This document shows positions 8,824-18,014 of a stretch of DNA of 64,000 nucleotides, one piece after another; position 1 is the stretch's first letter; every line of letters begins with the position of its first letter. Origin of the DNA: Breoghania sp963678585 (lineage in GTDB: Bacteria > Pseudomonadota > Alphaproteobacteria > Rhizobiales > Stappiaceae); the NCBI GenBank assembly GCA_963678585.2, contig CAXXGA010000002.1:3100001-3164000 (forward strand). Reading direction: 5' to 3'. The notes below the pieces were generated by a model that worked only from the letters and a program-made list of their open reading frames with translations, ran no database searches and had not been told where the DNA came from. A program made the position numbers and the translations under genes.

Positions 8824-9720
8824 ATGTATGCGCCTTTCAACCGCCATCTCCTGACCCTCCACCGAACCCGCGCGCTTGCACGGCCCACGGAAGGCGCGGA
8901 TTTCCTCCTGCGCCTTGTCGCCGAAGACATCGCAGAACGCCTTGCGGTGACCACGCACAATTTCGCGCTGGGCGTCGATCTCGGCGGTCACACCGGCCTC
9001 ATCCACGCCGCGATGAAGCAATCGGGGCGGGTGGAGCGCGCCTTACGCGCAGATCTTTTCGTGCCCGATCCGAACATCGTAGCCCCGGATCTCGTGATCG
9101 ACGACGCGATCCTGCCCTTCGCCAATGAATCGCTCGACCTCGTGGTCAGCGCCCTCAGCCTGCATTGGGTGAACGATCTGCCCGGCACATTGATCCAGAT
9201 CCGCCGCGCCCTGAAGCCGGACGGACTGTTTCTGGGGGCCCTTGCCGGCGGCGATACGCTTTGGGAACTGCGCGACGCGCTGTTGTCGGCGGAAGCGGAA
9301 CTGACCGGCGGGGCGAGCCCCCGCGTCTCCCCCTTTGCTGACACCCGCGAGATGGGCGGGCTCCTTCAGCGCGCAGGCTTCGCCCTGCCGGTCGCCGATC
9401 AGGACCGCCTGACGGTCCGCTACGACACGATGTTCGATCTGATGCGCGATCTGAGGGCCATGGGCGCAACCGGTGTTCTCGCCGAACGCGGGGCTTGTGC
9501 GACCCGGGGTCTGTTCATGCGGGCGGCGGAAATCTATGCCGAACGCCACAGCGATCCCGACGGACGCATCCGCGCCACGTTCCAGATCCTTTCGGTCTCC
9601 GGCTGGGCCCCGCATGAAAGCCAGCAGAAACCCCTTCGCCCCGGATCAGCCAAACAGCGCCTTGCCGACGCGCTCGGCACGACGGAGCTTCCCGCCGGCG
9701 AGAAACCGTCGCAGGGCTAA
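8824..9720 (+). CDS. SAM-dependent methyltransferase, NDUFAF5/BioC-like
   Basis: 298 residues with a class I methyltransferase core: VDLGGHTG for SAM binding, LPFANESLDLVVSALSLHWV for motif II and the LKPDGLFLGALAGGDTL segment. The SLHWVNDLPG string and the overall length fit the NDUFAF5 group, related to BioC, whose mitochondrial members act in complex I assembly. Divergence from comF is common in this order. The C-terminus is Pro/Lys-rich and probably flexible. A strong terminator follows within 20 bp. Confidence 0.82.
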   Translation: MYAPFNRHLLTLHRTRALARPTEGADFLLRLVAEDIAERLAVTTHNFALGVDLGGHTGLIHAAMKQSGRVERALRADLFVPDPNIVAPDLVIDDAILPFANESLDLVVSALSLHWVNDLPGTLIQIRRALKPDGLFLGALAGGDTLWELRDALLSAEAELTGGASPRVSPFADTREMGGLLQRAGFALPVADQDRLTVRYDTMFDLMRDLRAMGATGVLAERGACATRGLFMRAAEIYAERHSDPDGRIRATFQILSVSGWAPHESQQKPLRPGSAKQRLADALGTTELPAGEKPSQG

Positions 9721-9738
9721 GCCGCAAGATCCGGCCAC

Positions 9739-9778
9739 GAAAAAACCGGCCACCTCGAAAAGGTGAGCCGGTTTTTTC
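9739..9778 (+). terminator. Intrinsic terminator of the methyltransferase gene (probably bidirectional)
   Basis: A stem of AAAACCGGC/GCCGGTTTT type with a second ACCT/AGGT part and a short CGAAA loop, flanked by A and T runs on the two sides. The symmetry means it could also end transcription of the Flp pilin gene arriving from the other side. Confidence 0.85.
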
Positions 9779-9811
9779 GAAAAATCCGTGTCGTCGATTT
9801 GAAGCCCCGAT

Positions 9812-10018
9812 CTATCCGCCCAGAGCGTTCGCGACCGGCTGGTAGAAATCATCCCGCAGAGCTGTGCCGATTGCGGTGACCGATCCGATGATCGCGAGAA
9901 CGATGATGCTGGCGATCAGGCTGTACTCGATCGCTGTCGATCCACTCTCATCTGAAAGAAAGGCGCCGAACACGCGGAGAACGCGGTGCATGCCGTTCTT
10001 GGCAGGGCTGAGGCTCAT
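9812..10018 (-). CDS. Flp/Tad-type pilin subunit
   Basis: 68 residues. The segment DESG-STAIEYSLIASIIV has the Flp prepilin form: cleavage after Gly, Glu at +5 and Tyr at +6 of the mature protein, then a hydrophobic stretch. Flp pilins are cut by the TadV/CpaA peptidase and assembled by the Tad machine into adhesive pili. No tad/cpa gene is in the window, so the pilin stands alone. A GTG three codons upstream is an alternative start. Confidence 0.85.
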   Translation of the reverse strand: MSLSPAKNGMHRVLRVFGAFLSDESGSTAIEYSLIASIIVLAIIGSVTAIGTALRDDFYQPVANALGG

Positions 10019-10054
10019 GATCTGCACTTTCTTGCGGGCCTTCCCGCACCGCCC

Positions 10055-10456
10055 CTACAAGAGGTCGATCAAGTGCGGAATAAGCGGTTCGTCTGCTGGC
10101 GGCATGGGATAATCTCGCAAGGCCTTCGGACGCACCCACTTGAGTGCCTGCCCTTCCCGACCATGGACGAAACCCTGCCAACGTCTGCAGACGTAAAGTG
10201 GCATGAGGAGGTGAAAATCGTCGTAAGCGTGGCTCGCGAAGGTGAGCGGCGCGAGGCACTCTTTCTTAACCGTGATCGCCAGCTCCTCGCCCAGTTCCCG
10301 GATCAGGGAATCCTCCGGACGCTCGCCCGCTTCGACCTTTCCGCCGGGAAATTCCCACATTCCTGCGAGCGCCTTTCCCTCCGGACGCTGGGCGATGAGG
10401 ATACGTCCGTCCTCATCGATCAGGGCACAGGCGACAACGAGAAGAAGATTGGACAT
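10055..10456 (-). CDS. mutT: MutT-type Nudix hydrolase (8-oxo-dGTP diphosphatase)
   Basis: 133 residues, the usual MutT length. The Nudix box GGKVEAGERPEDSLIRELGEEL is complete (G-x5-E-x7-REUxEE). The N-terminal VVACALIDEDGRILIAQRPEGK and the MWEFPGGK segment match MutT, which removes 8-oxo-dGTP from the nucleotide pool. An in-frame ATG three codons upstream is also possible. It follows the GNAT gene on the minus strand, in the order argJ-GNAT-mutT that is common in related genomes. Confidence 0.92.
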   Translation of the reverse strand: MSNLLLVVACALIDEDGRILIAQRPEGKALAGMWEFPGGKVEAGERPEDSLIRELGEELAITVKKECLAPLTFASHAYDDFHLLMPLYVCRRWQGFVHGREGQALKWVRPKALRDYPMPPADEPLIPHLIDLL

Positions 10457-10541
10457 TGTGGGCATGTTCCATGGTGAGACGGAGCCGGAAGAGGCGATTA
10501 ACGATAAACGACTGAATTGCCACGACCGCCGAAGAGTTTTC

Positions 10542-11384
10542 TTAACCCGCTCCAGGCGGCCGGCAGTAGTGATATTGATAGGCGGGCGTGAAACCGAACC
10601 CCGCATAAAGGGCACGAGCAGGCTTGTTGTCGGCGACGACCTGAAGCCATGCCTTTTTTGCCCCTGCCCGCGCGCCATAGGCCAGCGCCGCGCGCACCAG
10701 CCGACCCGCAAGCCCCTTGCGCCGATGCCTGGGCGCCGTCGCGACGTCGAAGATCCCGATCAGATCCCCGTCGCAGACACCAAGAAGCACCGCCATGGCC
10801 TCGCCTGTCGCATCCCGGATCGAAAGCGCCAGAAGTTCCACGGGCACGCGCTCCAATGAGACGCGCAACGCCGCAAGAGCCGTTTCGCTCACCTTGTCGG
10901 CACCCGTTCCGCCCACGGCGGCGAAATCGGCAAGCCACGCAACCAGTGGCAGCCGCACGATCTCTCCCGCCCCATCGCCGGAAGTCTCTGCATCTGCGTC
11001 GCCTTCCTGGCCACCTTCCAGGATCGGGGCGGACCAGACCTCCGTCTGCGCATAACGCTGCCAGCCCTCGGCATCGACGAGATCGTCGACGGCTTTCGGG
11101 ACGAGCGGCGTCCAGCGCAGATGCATGGCGATACCCACATCGGCGAACCGGTCCACCGCACGCGCCAGACGGCTTTCCGCATCATGGTCGTCGCAAGGAT
11201 CGTAGATATTGAGCGAATTGACCCGGCGCGCGGGATTGCCCGGCGAGAGCCGGGTCAGCCACGCGCCGTCGAAATGCAGCATCGCGCTGGGAAAGGCCGT
11301 GAGATTGGCCTGCTCCAGCGCAAACACCTCGTCCAGGTTTTCGGGCCGGGAGAGATACGCCGTCTCAGCTTCTGTAGTCGCCAT
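10542..11384 (-). CDS. GNAT family N-acetyltransferase
   Basis: 280 residues. The C-terminal half has the GNAT acetyl-CoA-binding pattern: GIFDVATAPRHRRKGLAGRLVRAAL, with R-x2-G-x-A, then a GARAGAKKAWLQV segment and NKPARALYAGFGF. The N-terminal half (LDEVFALEQANLTAFPSAM) is a degenerate GNAT-like part typical of this family. Its start overlaps the 3' end of argJ by 20 bp, so coupled translation is likely. An ATG four codons upstream is an equal candidate. The substrate is unknown. Confidence 0.86.
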   Translation of the reverse strand: MATTEAETAYLSRPENLDEVFALEQANLTAFPSAMLHFDGAWLTRLSPGNPARRVNSLNIYDPCDDHDAESRLARAVDRFADVGIAMHLRWTPLVPKAVDDLVDAEGWQRYAQTEVWSAPILEGGQEGDADAETSGDGAGEIVRLPLVAWLADFAAVGGTGADKVSETALAALRVSLERVPVELLALSIRDATGEAMAVLLGVCDGDLIGIFDVATAPRHRRKGLAGRLVRAALAYGARAGAKKAWLQVVADNKPARALYAGFGFTPAYQYHYCRPPGAG

Positions 11385-12606
11385 TGATCTCGACATAGGC
11401 CTTGGTCAGATCGCAGGTCCAGACGGTCGCCGTGCCATTGGCGAGACCGATGTCGGCGCGGATGACGATCTTGTCCTTCTTCATGACGGCGGAGGCCGCC
11501 TCCTCGCTGTAATCCGCATCGCGTTCGCCTTCGACCGCAACGCGCACATCCCCGAACCAGATCGCCAGACGGTCGCGATCCACCGGTTCCCCGGCCTTGC
11601 CGACGGCCATCACCACGCGCCCCCAGTTGGCGTCCTCGCCCGCCACGGCCGTCTTCACCAGCGGCGAATTGGCGATCGCAAGCGCGATTTTCTTGGCCGA
11701 CGCATCGCTTTCTGCGCCCGTCACGGTCACTTCCACGAATTTGCGCGCCCCCTCGCCGTCGCGCACCACCTGATGCGCCAGATCGAGCAGGATATCGTTG
11801 AAAGCCGCACGGAATTCGTCGAGCCGCGCATCTTCCGCCGTGAGGATCTTCGGCGCGCGGCCGCCGCCCGCCTTGCCGGTGGAGAAGACCAGAACCGTAT
11901 CGGAGGTGGAGGTGTCGCTGTCCACCGTGACAGCGTTGAACGATCCACCGACCCCCTCGCGCAGCAGCGCCTGAAGCACGGGCGCGGCGATGGGCGCATC
12001 GGTCACGATGAAGGAAAGCATCGTCGCCATGTCCGGTGCGATCATGCCCGCGCCCTTGGCGATGCCGTTGATGGTGACCGGCGTGCCGCCGAGATCCACC
12101 GTGCGGGTGGCCACCTTGGGATAGGTGTCGGTGGTCATGATCGCCTTGGCCGGTTCGATCCACGGCCCGCTCGCAGCGCGCGCGATCAGATCGTCGATCA
12201 CCGGGGCAAAGCGTTCGGCGGGAAGCGGTTCGCCGATCACGCCGGTGGAGGCGAGGAAAATCTCGCTCGCCGAACAGCCCGCGGCCTTGGCGACGATCTC
12301 GGCGGAAAGCTCCACCGCGGACCGGCCCTTCTTGCCGGTAAACGCATTGGCATTGCCGGAATTCACCATCAGCGCGCGCGCCACGCCGCCGGGAAGGTTC
12401 GCCCGGCACCAGTCGACCGGGGCCGAGGGGCAACGCGAGCGTGTGAAGACACCGGCCACCTGCGCCCCCTCGTCAAACAGCATCAGGAGCACATCCGTGC
12501 GCCCCTTGTACTTGATCCCGGCTTCGGCGGTCGCAAATCGCACCCCTTCGATTTCCGGCATTTCCGGATAGGACGCAGGCGCAAGCGGAGAAATGGCGGT
12601 CGACAT
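11365..12606 (-). CDS. argJ: Bifunctional ornithine acetyltransferase/N-acetylglutamate synthase
   Basis: 413 residues, the family norm. ArgJ moves the acetyl group from N-acetylornithine to glutamate in the cyclic arginine pathway. The autocleavage site is in KGAGMIAPDMATMLSF, where cutting occurs between Ala and Thr and Thr becomes the nucleophile. VNSGNANAFTG near the N-terminus and ASTGVIGEPL are further family blocks. It lies downstream of the parvulin gene, from which it is separated by a terminator, and it overlaps the GNAT gene. Confidence 0.96.
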   Translation of the reverse strand: MSTAISPLAPASYPEMPEIEGVRFATAEAGIKYKGRTDVLLMLFDEGAQVAGVFTRSRCPSAPVDWCRANLPGGVARALMVNSGNANAFTGKKGRSAVELSAEIVAKAAGCSASEIFLASTGVIGEPLPAERFAPVIDDLIARAASGPWIEPAKAIMTTDTYPKVATRTVDLGGTPVTINGIAKGAGMIAPDMATMLSFIVTDAPIAAPVLQALLREGVGGSFNAVTVDSDTSTSDTVLVFSTGKAGGGRAPKILTAEDARLDEFRAAFNDILLDLAHQVVRDGEGARKFVEVTVTGAESDASAKKIALAIANSPLVKTAVAGEDANWGRVVMAVGKAGEPVDRDRLAIWFGDVRVAVEGERDADYSEEAASAVMKKDKIVIRADIGLANGTATVWTCDLTKAYVEINGDYRS

Positions 12607-12730
12607 GAAAACCTCGTTCGCGGCGGGCAATGGCCCCGGCCGCGCATTATTGACCCTGCCTGATGTTTTAGCGGGGGCCTGATGGGGCGCAAGGGCTTTC
12701 ACGCGCCAACAGAGATGAAAAGGGCGAAAC

Positions 12731-12770
12731 GAAAAGGGCGCAATGTGGTCCGATCCGCCACATCGCGCCC
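12731..12770 (-). terminator. Intrinsic terminator of the parvulin gene
   Basis: On the minus strand, a 13-bp stem GGGCGCGATGTGG/CCACATTGCGCCC (one G-T pair) with a nine-base loop is followed by TTTTC. It lies 50 bp past the parvulin stop codon, so argJ probably has its own promoter or depends on read-through. Confidence 0.8.
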
Positions 12771-12821
12771 CTCATTTCGATTCGGATGCGCAACGCTTCG
12801 CGTTACGCGCATCAGATCTCT

Positions 12822-13703
12822 TTATTCAGCCGGCTTTGATTCTCCCTCGCCGGCCGCAGCGGGCGCCTCTTCGGGCGTGTCTTCCACGATGGTGATGTCG
12901 GCCTTGGCCTTCAGGTCTTCCATCACCTTGTTGTACTGGTTGCGGATCACCTGAACGCGCAGCTGCTCCTCGATGGTCTCAAGGTTCGGCGCGGGCTGGT
13001 TGCGGGCTTCCTCGACCTTGATCACATGCCAGCCGAACTGCGTCTTGACCGGCTCCTTGGAATAGGTGCCCGGCTCCATCGCGAAAGCGGCTTCTGCGAA
13101 GGGCTCGACCATCCGCTCCTTGGTGAAAAAGCCCAGATCGCCGCCCTGCGGACCGGACGGACCGGTCGACTTTTCCTTTGCCAGCTCGACGAAATCCTTG
13201 CCCGCATCCAGTTCCTTGATGATTTCCTTGGCCTCTTCCTCGGTTTTCATGAGGATATGGCGGGCATGGACTTCCTTGGGGCCTTTGTAATCGGCGTATT
13301 TCTCGTCGTAGAGCGCCTTGATGGCCGCCTCGTCGGGCTTCAGCGACTTCTCGTCGTTGAAATAGGAGTCGCGCAGCGTGCGCAGACGGACATATTCGAG
13401 CTGCTTCTGGACGTCCGGGTCCTTGTCGCGGCCTTCGGCAAGCGAGGCTTCGGCCAGAACGTGCATGTCGACCAGCACGCCGACGAGCAGGTTGCGGCGA
13501 AGCTGCTCCGGCACCTGCGCCAGATCCTGCGCATAATCCTGCGCCGCGATTGCCACATCCGTCTCGGTGATCTCGGTGCCGTTGACCGTTGCCACGACCT
13601 TGTCGCCGTCTTCGGCTGCGCGAAGCGGCGATGCGGCGAAAAGCGCGACCAGACAACCGGCGATAAGCGGACGCATGGCGACGGCCTTGGTGGAATGAAA
13701 CAT
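12822..13703 (-). CDS. Secreted peptidyl-prolyl cis-trans isomerase (parvulin/SurA-like)
   Basis: 293 residues. A cleavable signal peptide (MRPLIAGCLVALFAASPLRA, about residues 10-29) sends it to the periplasm. An N-terminal chaperone-like helical part is followed by a parvulin domain with HARHILMKTEEEAK, GGDLGFFTKERMVEPF and FGWHVIKVEE. It probably helps fold outer-membrane or secreted proteins. The C-terminus is Glu/Ala/Pro-rich. An AGGAAG ribosome site lies 6 nt before the ATG. It is divergent from secA, a fitting neighbour for an export-linked chaperone. Confidence 0.92.
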   Translation of the reverse strand: MFHSTKAVAMRPLIAGCLVALFAASPLRAAEDGDKVVATVNGTEITETDVAIAAQDYAQDLAQVPEQLRRNLLVGVLVDMHVLAEASLAEGRDKDPDVQKQLEYVRLRTLRDSYFNDEKSLKPDEAAIKALYDEKYADYKGPKEVHARHILMKTEEEAKEIIKELDAGKDFVELAKEKSTGPSGPQGGDLGFFTKERMVEPFAEAAFAMEPGTYSKEPVKTQFGWHVIKVEEARNQPAPNLETIEEQLRVQVIRNQYNKVMEDLKAKADITIVEDTPEEAPAAAGEGESKPAE

Positions 13704-13974
13704 GTAAGCTTCCTGTCTGTAGGTGTGCGTTACGGACCCGTCATGATGTGGCCCATCGGCGCTGAAGGGAGTTATGCCGACTGAGGCGGCGTTGACAAGC
13801 ATTGAGGCCCCTCTTATCTGTCGGTCGGCTTGGCTTTGTCCGGGCCCGTTAACCGTTTGGACCGCTCCGGCGCTGGCCTCCCTGCCGCCTGCGGCCCTGT
13901 CGAAACTGCATTGACGTCACGCCTCAGCCGCTAAAATTGCGACGTGGCACGGCTTTGCCAAAGGAAGGACCATC

Positions 13975-16758
13975 ATGGTCGGCCTCGGTGCTATCGCGCG
14001 CAAGATCTTCGGTTCCGCGAACGATCGGAAGATAAAAACGTATCGCGGCAAGGTTGAGGCGATCAACGCGCTCGAGCCGGAAGTCGCAGCCCTTTCCGAC
14101 GAGGAATTGCAGGCGCGCACCGCCGAGTTCCGCCAGCAACTGGCCGACGGCGCAAAAGTCGACGACCTGCTGGTTCCGGCCTTCGCGACGGTACGCGAAG
14201 CGGCGAAGCGCGTGCTGGGACAGCGCCATTTCGACGTGCAGCTGGTCGGCGGCATGGTTCTTCACGACAGCGGCATCGCCGAAATGAAGACCGGCGAAGG
14301 CAAGACGCTGGTGGCGACGCTCGCCACCTACCTCAACGCGCTTGAGGGCAAGGGCGTCCACGTCGTCACCGTCAACGACTACCTCGCCAGCCGCGACGCC
14401 AACTGGATGGGCCGTATCTACCGGTTCCTCGGCATGACCGTCGGCGTGATCGTTCACGGTCTCGACGACCGGCAGCGCCACGCAGCCTATGCCTGCGACA
14501 TCACTTACGGCACCAACAACGAATTCGGCTTCGACTATCTGCGCGACAACATGAAGTACGAGCGTGAATCGATGACCCAGCGCGGTCACCATTTCGCGAT
14601 CGTCGACGAAGTGGACTCCATTCTCATCGACGAGGCGCGCACGCCGCTCATCATCTCCGGCCCGCTGGAAGACCGCTCCGAGTTCTACAACACCGTCGAC
14701 ACCTTCATTCCCCAGCTCATCGAGGAAGACTACGAGATCGACGAAAAGCAGCGCTCCGCCTCCTTCACCGAAGAAGGCAACGAAAAGCTGGAGCAGCTTC
14801 TTTCCGCCGCCGGTCTCCTGAAAGGCGACAGCCTCTACGACGTGGAGAACGTCTCCGTCGTCCACCACCTGCAGCAGGCGCTCAAGGCGCACAAGCTCTT
14901 CCAGCGCGACAAGGACTACATCGTGCGCAACGGCGAGGTCGTCATCATCGACGAGTTCACCGGCCGCATGATGCCGGGCCGCCGTTATTCGGAAGGCCTG
15001 CATCAGGCGCTGGAGGCGAAGGAACACGTCGCCATCCAGCCGGAAAACCAGACGCTCGCCTCCGTCACGTTCCAGAACTATTTCCGCATGTACGACAAGC
15101 TTGCCGGCATGACGGGTACGGCTGCGACGGAAGCCGACGAATTCCTCGACATCTACAAGTTGGAAGTGGTCGAGATCCCGACCAACCTTCCCGTCCGCCG
15201 CGTAGATGACGACGACGAGGTCTACCGTACCGCACGCGAGAAATACGAAGCCATCGTGGAACTGATCGGCGAGTGCAAGGACCGCGGCCAGCCGGTTCTG
15301 GTGGGCACGACCTCCATCGAGAAGTCCGAACTCATCGCCGACATTCTCAAGAAGAACGGCTACCGTCAGGCGGATGTGAGCGATCCTCACGCCTTCGCCG
15401 CTCTCTATGACGGCGATCAGGGCACCAGGAAAGAGCGCGTCTTCGCCGTTCTGAACGCCCGCTACCACGAGCAGGAAGCCGCGATCATCACCCAGGCCGG
15501 TGTGCCGGGCGCGATCACCATCGCCACCAACATGGCCGGTCGCGGCACCGACATCCAGCTCGGCGGCAACCCCGATATCCGCGTCGAGCAGGAACTGGGC
15601 GACATGGAAGCGGGCCCCGAGCGCGAGGCGCGCGAGGAAAAGATCCGCGCCGAGGTGGAAGCCCTCAAGCAGAAGGCGCTGGAGGCGGGCGGTCTTTACG
15701 TCGTCGCGACCGAGCGCCACGAAAGCCGCCGCATCGACAACCAGCTTCGCGGCCGTTCCGGCCGTCAGGGCGATCCGGGACACACCCGTTTCTTCCTGTC
15801 GCTGGAAGACGACCTTATGCGCATCTTCGGCTCCGACCGCATGGATTCCATGTTGCAGCGCCTCGGTCTGAAGGAAGGCGAGGCCATCGTCCATCCGTGG
15901 ATCAACAAGGCGCTTGAGAAAGCGCAGCAGAAGGTCGAGGCGCGCAACTTCGACATCCGCAAGAACATCCTGAAATACGATGACGTGATGAACGACCAGC
16001 GCAAGGTCGTCTTCGAACAGCGCGTGGAACTGATGGACGGCTCCGATCTGGCCGCCACCATCGCCGACATGCGCGAAGAGGTCATCGAGGACATCGTCTC
16101 CCGCCATATCCCCGAAAGGGCCTATGCCGAACAGTGGGATATGGACGGCCTGCTCAACGAGGTGCGCGGCGTCCTGAACATGGACCTGCCGGTGCATGAC
16201 TGGGCGCGCGAAGAAGGCATCGCCAACGAGGAAGTGTCGGAACGCCTGAAACGCGCGGCGGCCGAGGTCATGGCGCGCAAGGTCGCGCAATACGGCCCCG
16301 ACATCATGCGCCAGATCGAAAAGGCCATCCTCCTGCAGACGCTCGACCAGCTGTGGCGCGAGCATCTGGCGACGCTGGATCACCTGCGTTCCGTCATCGG
16401 GTTCCGCGGCTATGCCCAGCGCGATCCGCTTCAGGAATACAAGACCGAAGCCTTCACCCTGTTCGAGACGATGCTCGGTCAGCTCCGCCAGGTCGTGACC
16501 GCCCAGCTTCTGCGCGTCGAACTGGTGCAGGAACAGCCGCCCGCCATGCCGTCCGACGAGGATCTGCCGGAGATGCATGCCTCCCACGGCGACGAGCAGC
16601 TGGGCGACGATGCGCCTGCCGCCGTCTCCATCGGAGCGCGCGCCGCGGCGGAAGATCGCGATCCCAACGATCCGGCGACATGGGGCAAGGTGGGCCGCAA
16701 CGAGTTGTGCCCCTGCGGATCGGGCAAGAAATACAAGCACTGCCACGGCGCGCTTTGA
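13975..16758 (+). CDS. secA: Preprotein translocase ATPase SecA
   Basis: 927 residues, full length. SecA drives unfolded proteins through SecYEG with ATP. Walker A is MKTGEGKTL, Walker B is VDEVDSILIDEAR, and GTDIQLGG with HESRRIDNQLRGRSGRQGDPG form the second motor domain. The C-terminal metal-binding SEC-C tail, LCPCGSGKKYKHCHG, is intact and binds SecB or phospholipid. The initiator follows AAGGAAGGACC. It is divergent from the secreted parvulin gene and ends with a terminator. Confidence 0.98.
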   Translation: MVGLGAIARKIFGSANDRKIKTYRGKVEAINALEPEVAALSDEELQARTAEFRQQLADGAKVDDLLVPAFATVREAAKRVLGQRHFDVQLVGGMVLHDSGIAEMKTGEGKTLVATLATYLNALEGKGVHVVTVNDYLASRDANWMGRIYRFLGMTVGVIVHGLDDRQRHAAYACDITYGTNNEFGFDYLRDNMKYERESMTQRGHHFAIVDEVDSILIDEARTPLIISGPLEDRSEFYNTVDTFIPQLIEEDYEIDEKQRSASFTEEGNEKLEQLLSAAGLLKGDSLYDVENVSVVHHLQQALKAHKLFQRDKDYIVRNGEVVIIDEFTGRMMPGRRYSEGLHQALEAKEHVAIQPENQTLASVTFQNYFRMYDKLAGMTGTAATEADEFLDIYKLEVVEIPTNLPVRRVDDDDEVYRTAREKYEAIVELIGECKDRGQPVLVGTTSIEKSELIADILKKNGYRQADVSDPHAFAALYDGDQGTRKERVFAVLNARYHEQEAAIITQAGVPGAITIATNMAGRGTDIQLGGNPDIRVEQELGDMEAGPEREAREEKIRAEVEALKQKALEAGGLYVVATERHESRRIDNQLRGRSGRQGDPGHTRFFLSLEDDLMRIFGSDRMDSMLQRLGLKEGEAIVHPWINKALEKAQQKVEARNFDIRKNILKYDDVMNDQRKVVFEQRVELMDGSDLAATIADMREEVIEDIVSRHIPERAYAEQWDMDGLLNEVRGVLNMDLPVHDWAREEGIANEEVSERLKRAAAEVMARKVAQYGPDIMRQIEKAILLQTLDQLWREHLATLDHLRSVIGFRGYAQRDPLQEYKTEAFTLFETMLGQLRQVVTAQLLRVELVQEQPPAMPSDEDLPEMHASHGDEQLGDDAPAAVSIGARAAAEDRDPNDPATWGKVGRNELCPCGSGKKYKHCHGAL

Positions 16759-16799
16759 ACGAGCGCCGTTTCGCAGAAAACGCCTGATCACAGGTCTTT

Positions 16800-16842
16800 C
16801 ATGCCGCCGCAGCAGCAACGCTTCGGCGGCATGTTCTTTTTC
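16800..16842 (+). terminator. Intrinsic terminator of secA
   Basis: A perfect 10-bp inverted repeat, CATGCCGCCG and CGGCGGCATG, with a 14-base loop, followed by TTCTTTTTC, 42 bp past the secA stop codon. Confidence 0.85.
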
Positions 16843-16943
16843 AGGCCTTCGCGCCCGCGCCCCGTAACGCCCTGCACATGCGGCAACACAAGCCATGTGA
16901 CAAGCAGGGCAATACGGTCTAAGCAACGCGGATTGTTCAACCG

Positions 16944-18014
16944 ATGACCGGACCTTGCGACCCAACCATGTCGGACACCTCTTCGATCCCGCAGGATGAT
17001 CAGCCCTATGTCGCCCGCCGCAAGGCGGAGCGGATCGATGCGCCCCTCGTCAGCCTGATCGTTCCGGTCTTCAACGAGGAAGAGGTGATCGACCAGTTCA
17101 TCGGCGTTGTCGGCGACATTCTGGCGCGCGAAGGGCTTGCGTATGAGTTCGTCTTCATCGACGACGGCAGCCGCGACCGTACGGCCGCAATTCTGAACGA
17201 AAGGCTCGCCGCCGGGCTTCCCGGTTGCCTGATCGGCCTTTCGCGCAATTTCGGCAAGGAAGCGGCACTGACCGCCGGTCTCGACCACGCCAATGGCGAC
17301 GTCGCCATCGTGCTCGACGCCGATCTTCAGGATCCGCCGGAACTGATCCCGCAGATGATCGAAGGCTGGCGCGCCGGGTATGACGTCGTCTACGGCCTGC
17401 GTGTGGACCGCACCAGCGACAGCGCCGTCAAGCGCGGGTCGGCGTCCGCCTTCTATCGCCTGTTCAACCGGCTCTCCAATATCGACCTGCCGGCCAATGC
17501 GGGCGACTTCCGCCTCATCGACCGCCGTGTCATCGAGGCGCTGCGCGACCTGCCGGAGCGCAACCGCTTCATGAAAGGCCTGTTCGCCTGGGTCGGTTTT
17601 TCCTCCATGGCGTTGCCCTATGAGCGCCCGGCGCGCGCGGCGGGCACGACCAAATGGAACTACTGGAAGCTCTGGAACTTCGCGCTCGACGGGCTGACCG
17701 GCTTTTCGACCGTCCCCTTGCGCGTCTGGTTCTATTGTGGCGCCGGCATTGCCACCCTCGCCTTCGCCTATGCGCTTTATCTGGTTCTGCGCACGCTTCT
17801 TTTCGGCGTGGACATGCCGGGCTACGCCTCCACCATGACGGCGATCCTGTTCTTTTCCGGCATCCAGCTTCTTTCCATCGGGATCGTCGGCGAATATGTC
17901 GCCCGCCTCTTCAACGAGACCAAGCAGCGCCCGATCTATGTGGTGCGCGACGTGATCGCGGGCGCAAGTGCGCGCAAGCAGGCCGAAAAGAGCGATGGAG
18001 ACGCCGATGCCTGA
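16944..18014 (+). CDS. Family 2 glycosyltransferase, GtrB/dolichol-phosphate mannosyltransferase-like
   Basis: 356 residues. The N-terminal GT2 domain has VSLIVPVFNEEEVID, FIDDGSRDRT and VLDADLQDPPELI, the last with the DxD metal site. Two C-terminal transmembrane segments (around 265-290 and 300-325) fit the GtrB/ArnC type that charges undecaprenyl phosphate with a sugar. A second ATG at 16968 is an equally good start; neither has a strong ribosome site. It overlaps the GtrA-like gene by 8 bp, which supports a two-gene lipid-linked sugar system. Confidence 0.9.
   Translation: MTGPCDPTMSDTSSIPQDDQPYVARRKAERIDAPLVSLIVPVFNEEEVIDQFIGVVGDILAREGLAYEFVFIDDGSRDRTAAILNERLAAGLPGCLIGLSRNFGKEAALTAGLDHANGDVAIVLDADLQDPPELIPQMIEGWRAGYDVVYGLRVDRTSDSAVKRGSASAFYRLFNRLSNIDLPANAGDFRLIDRRVIEALRDLPERNRFMKGLFAWVGFSSMALPYERPARAAGTTKWNYWKLWNFALDGLTGFSTVPLRVWFYCGAGIATLAFAYALYLVLRTLLFGVDMPGYASTMTAILFFSGIQLLSIGIVGEYVARLFNETKQRPIYVVRDVIAGASARKQAEKSDGDADA

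Noticed and set aside
13924..16965. A 1,013-codon open frame on the minus strand opposite secA
   Set aside because: It mirrors the secA codon pattern, has no family likeness or ribosome site, and secA is certain. It is a high-GC shadow frame.
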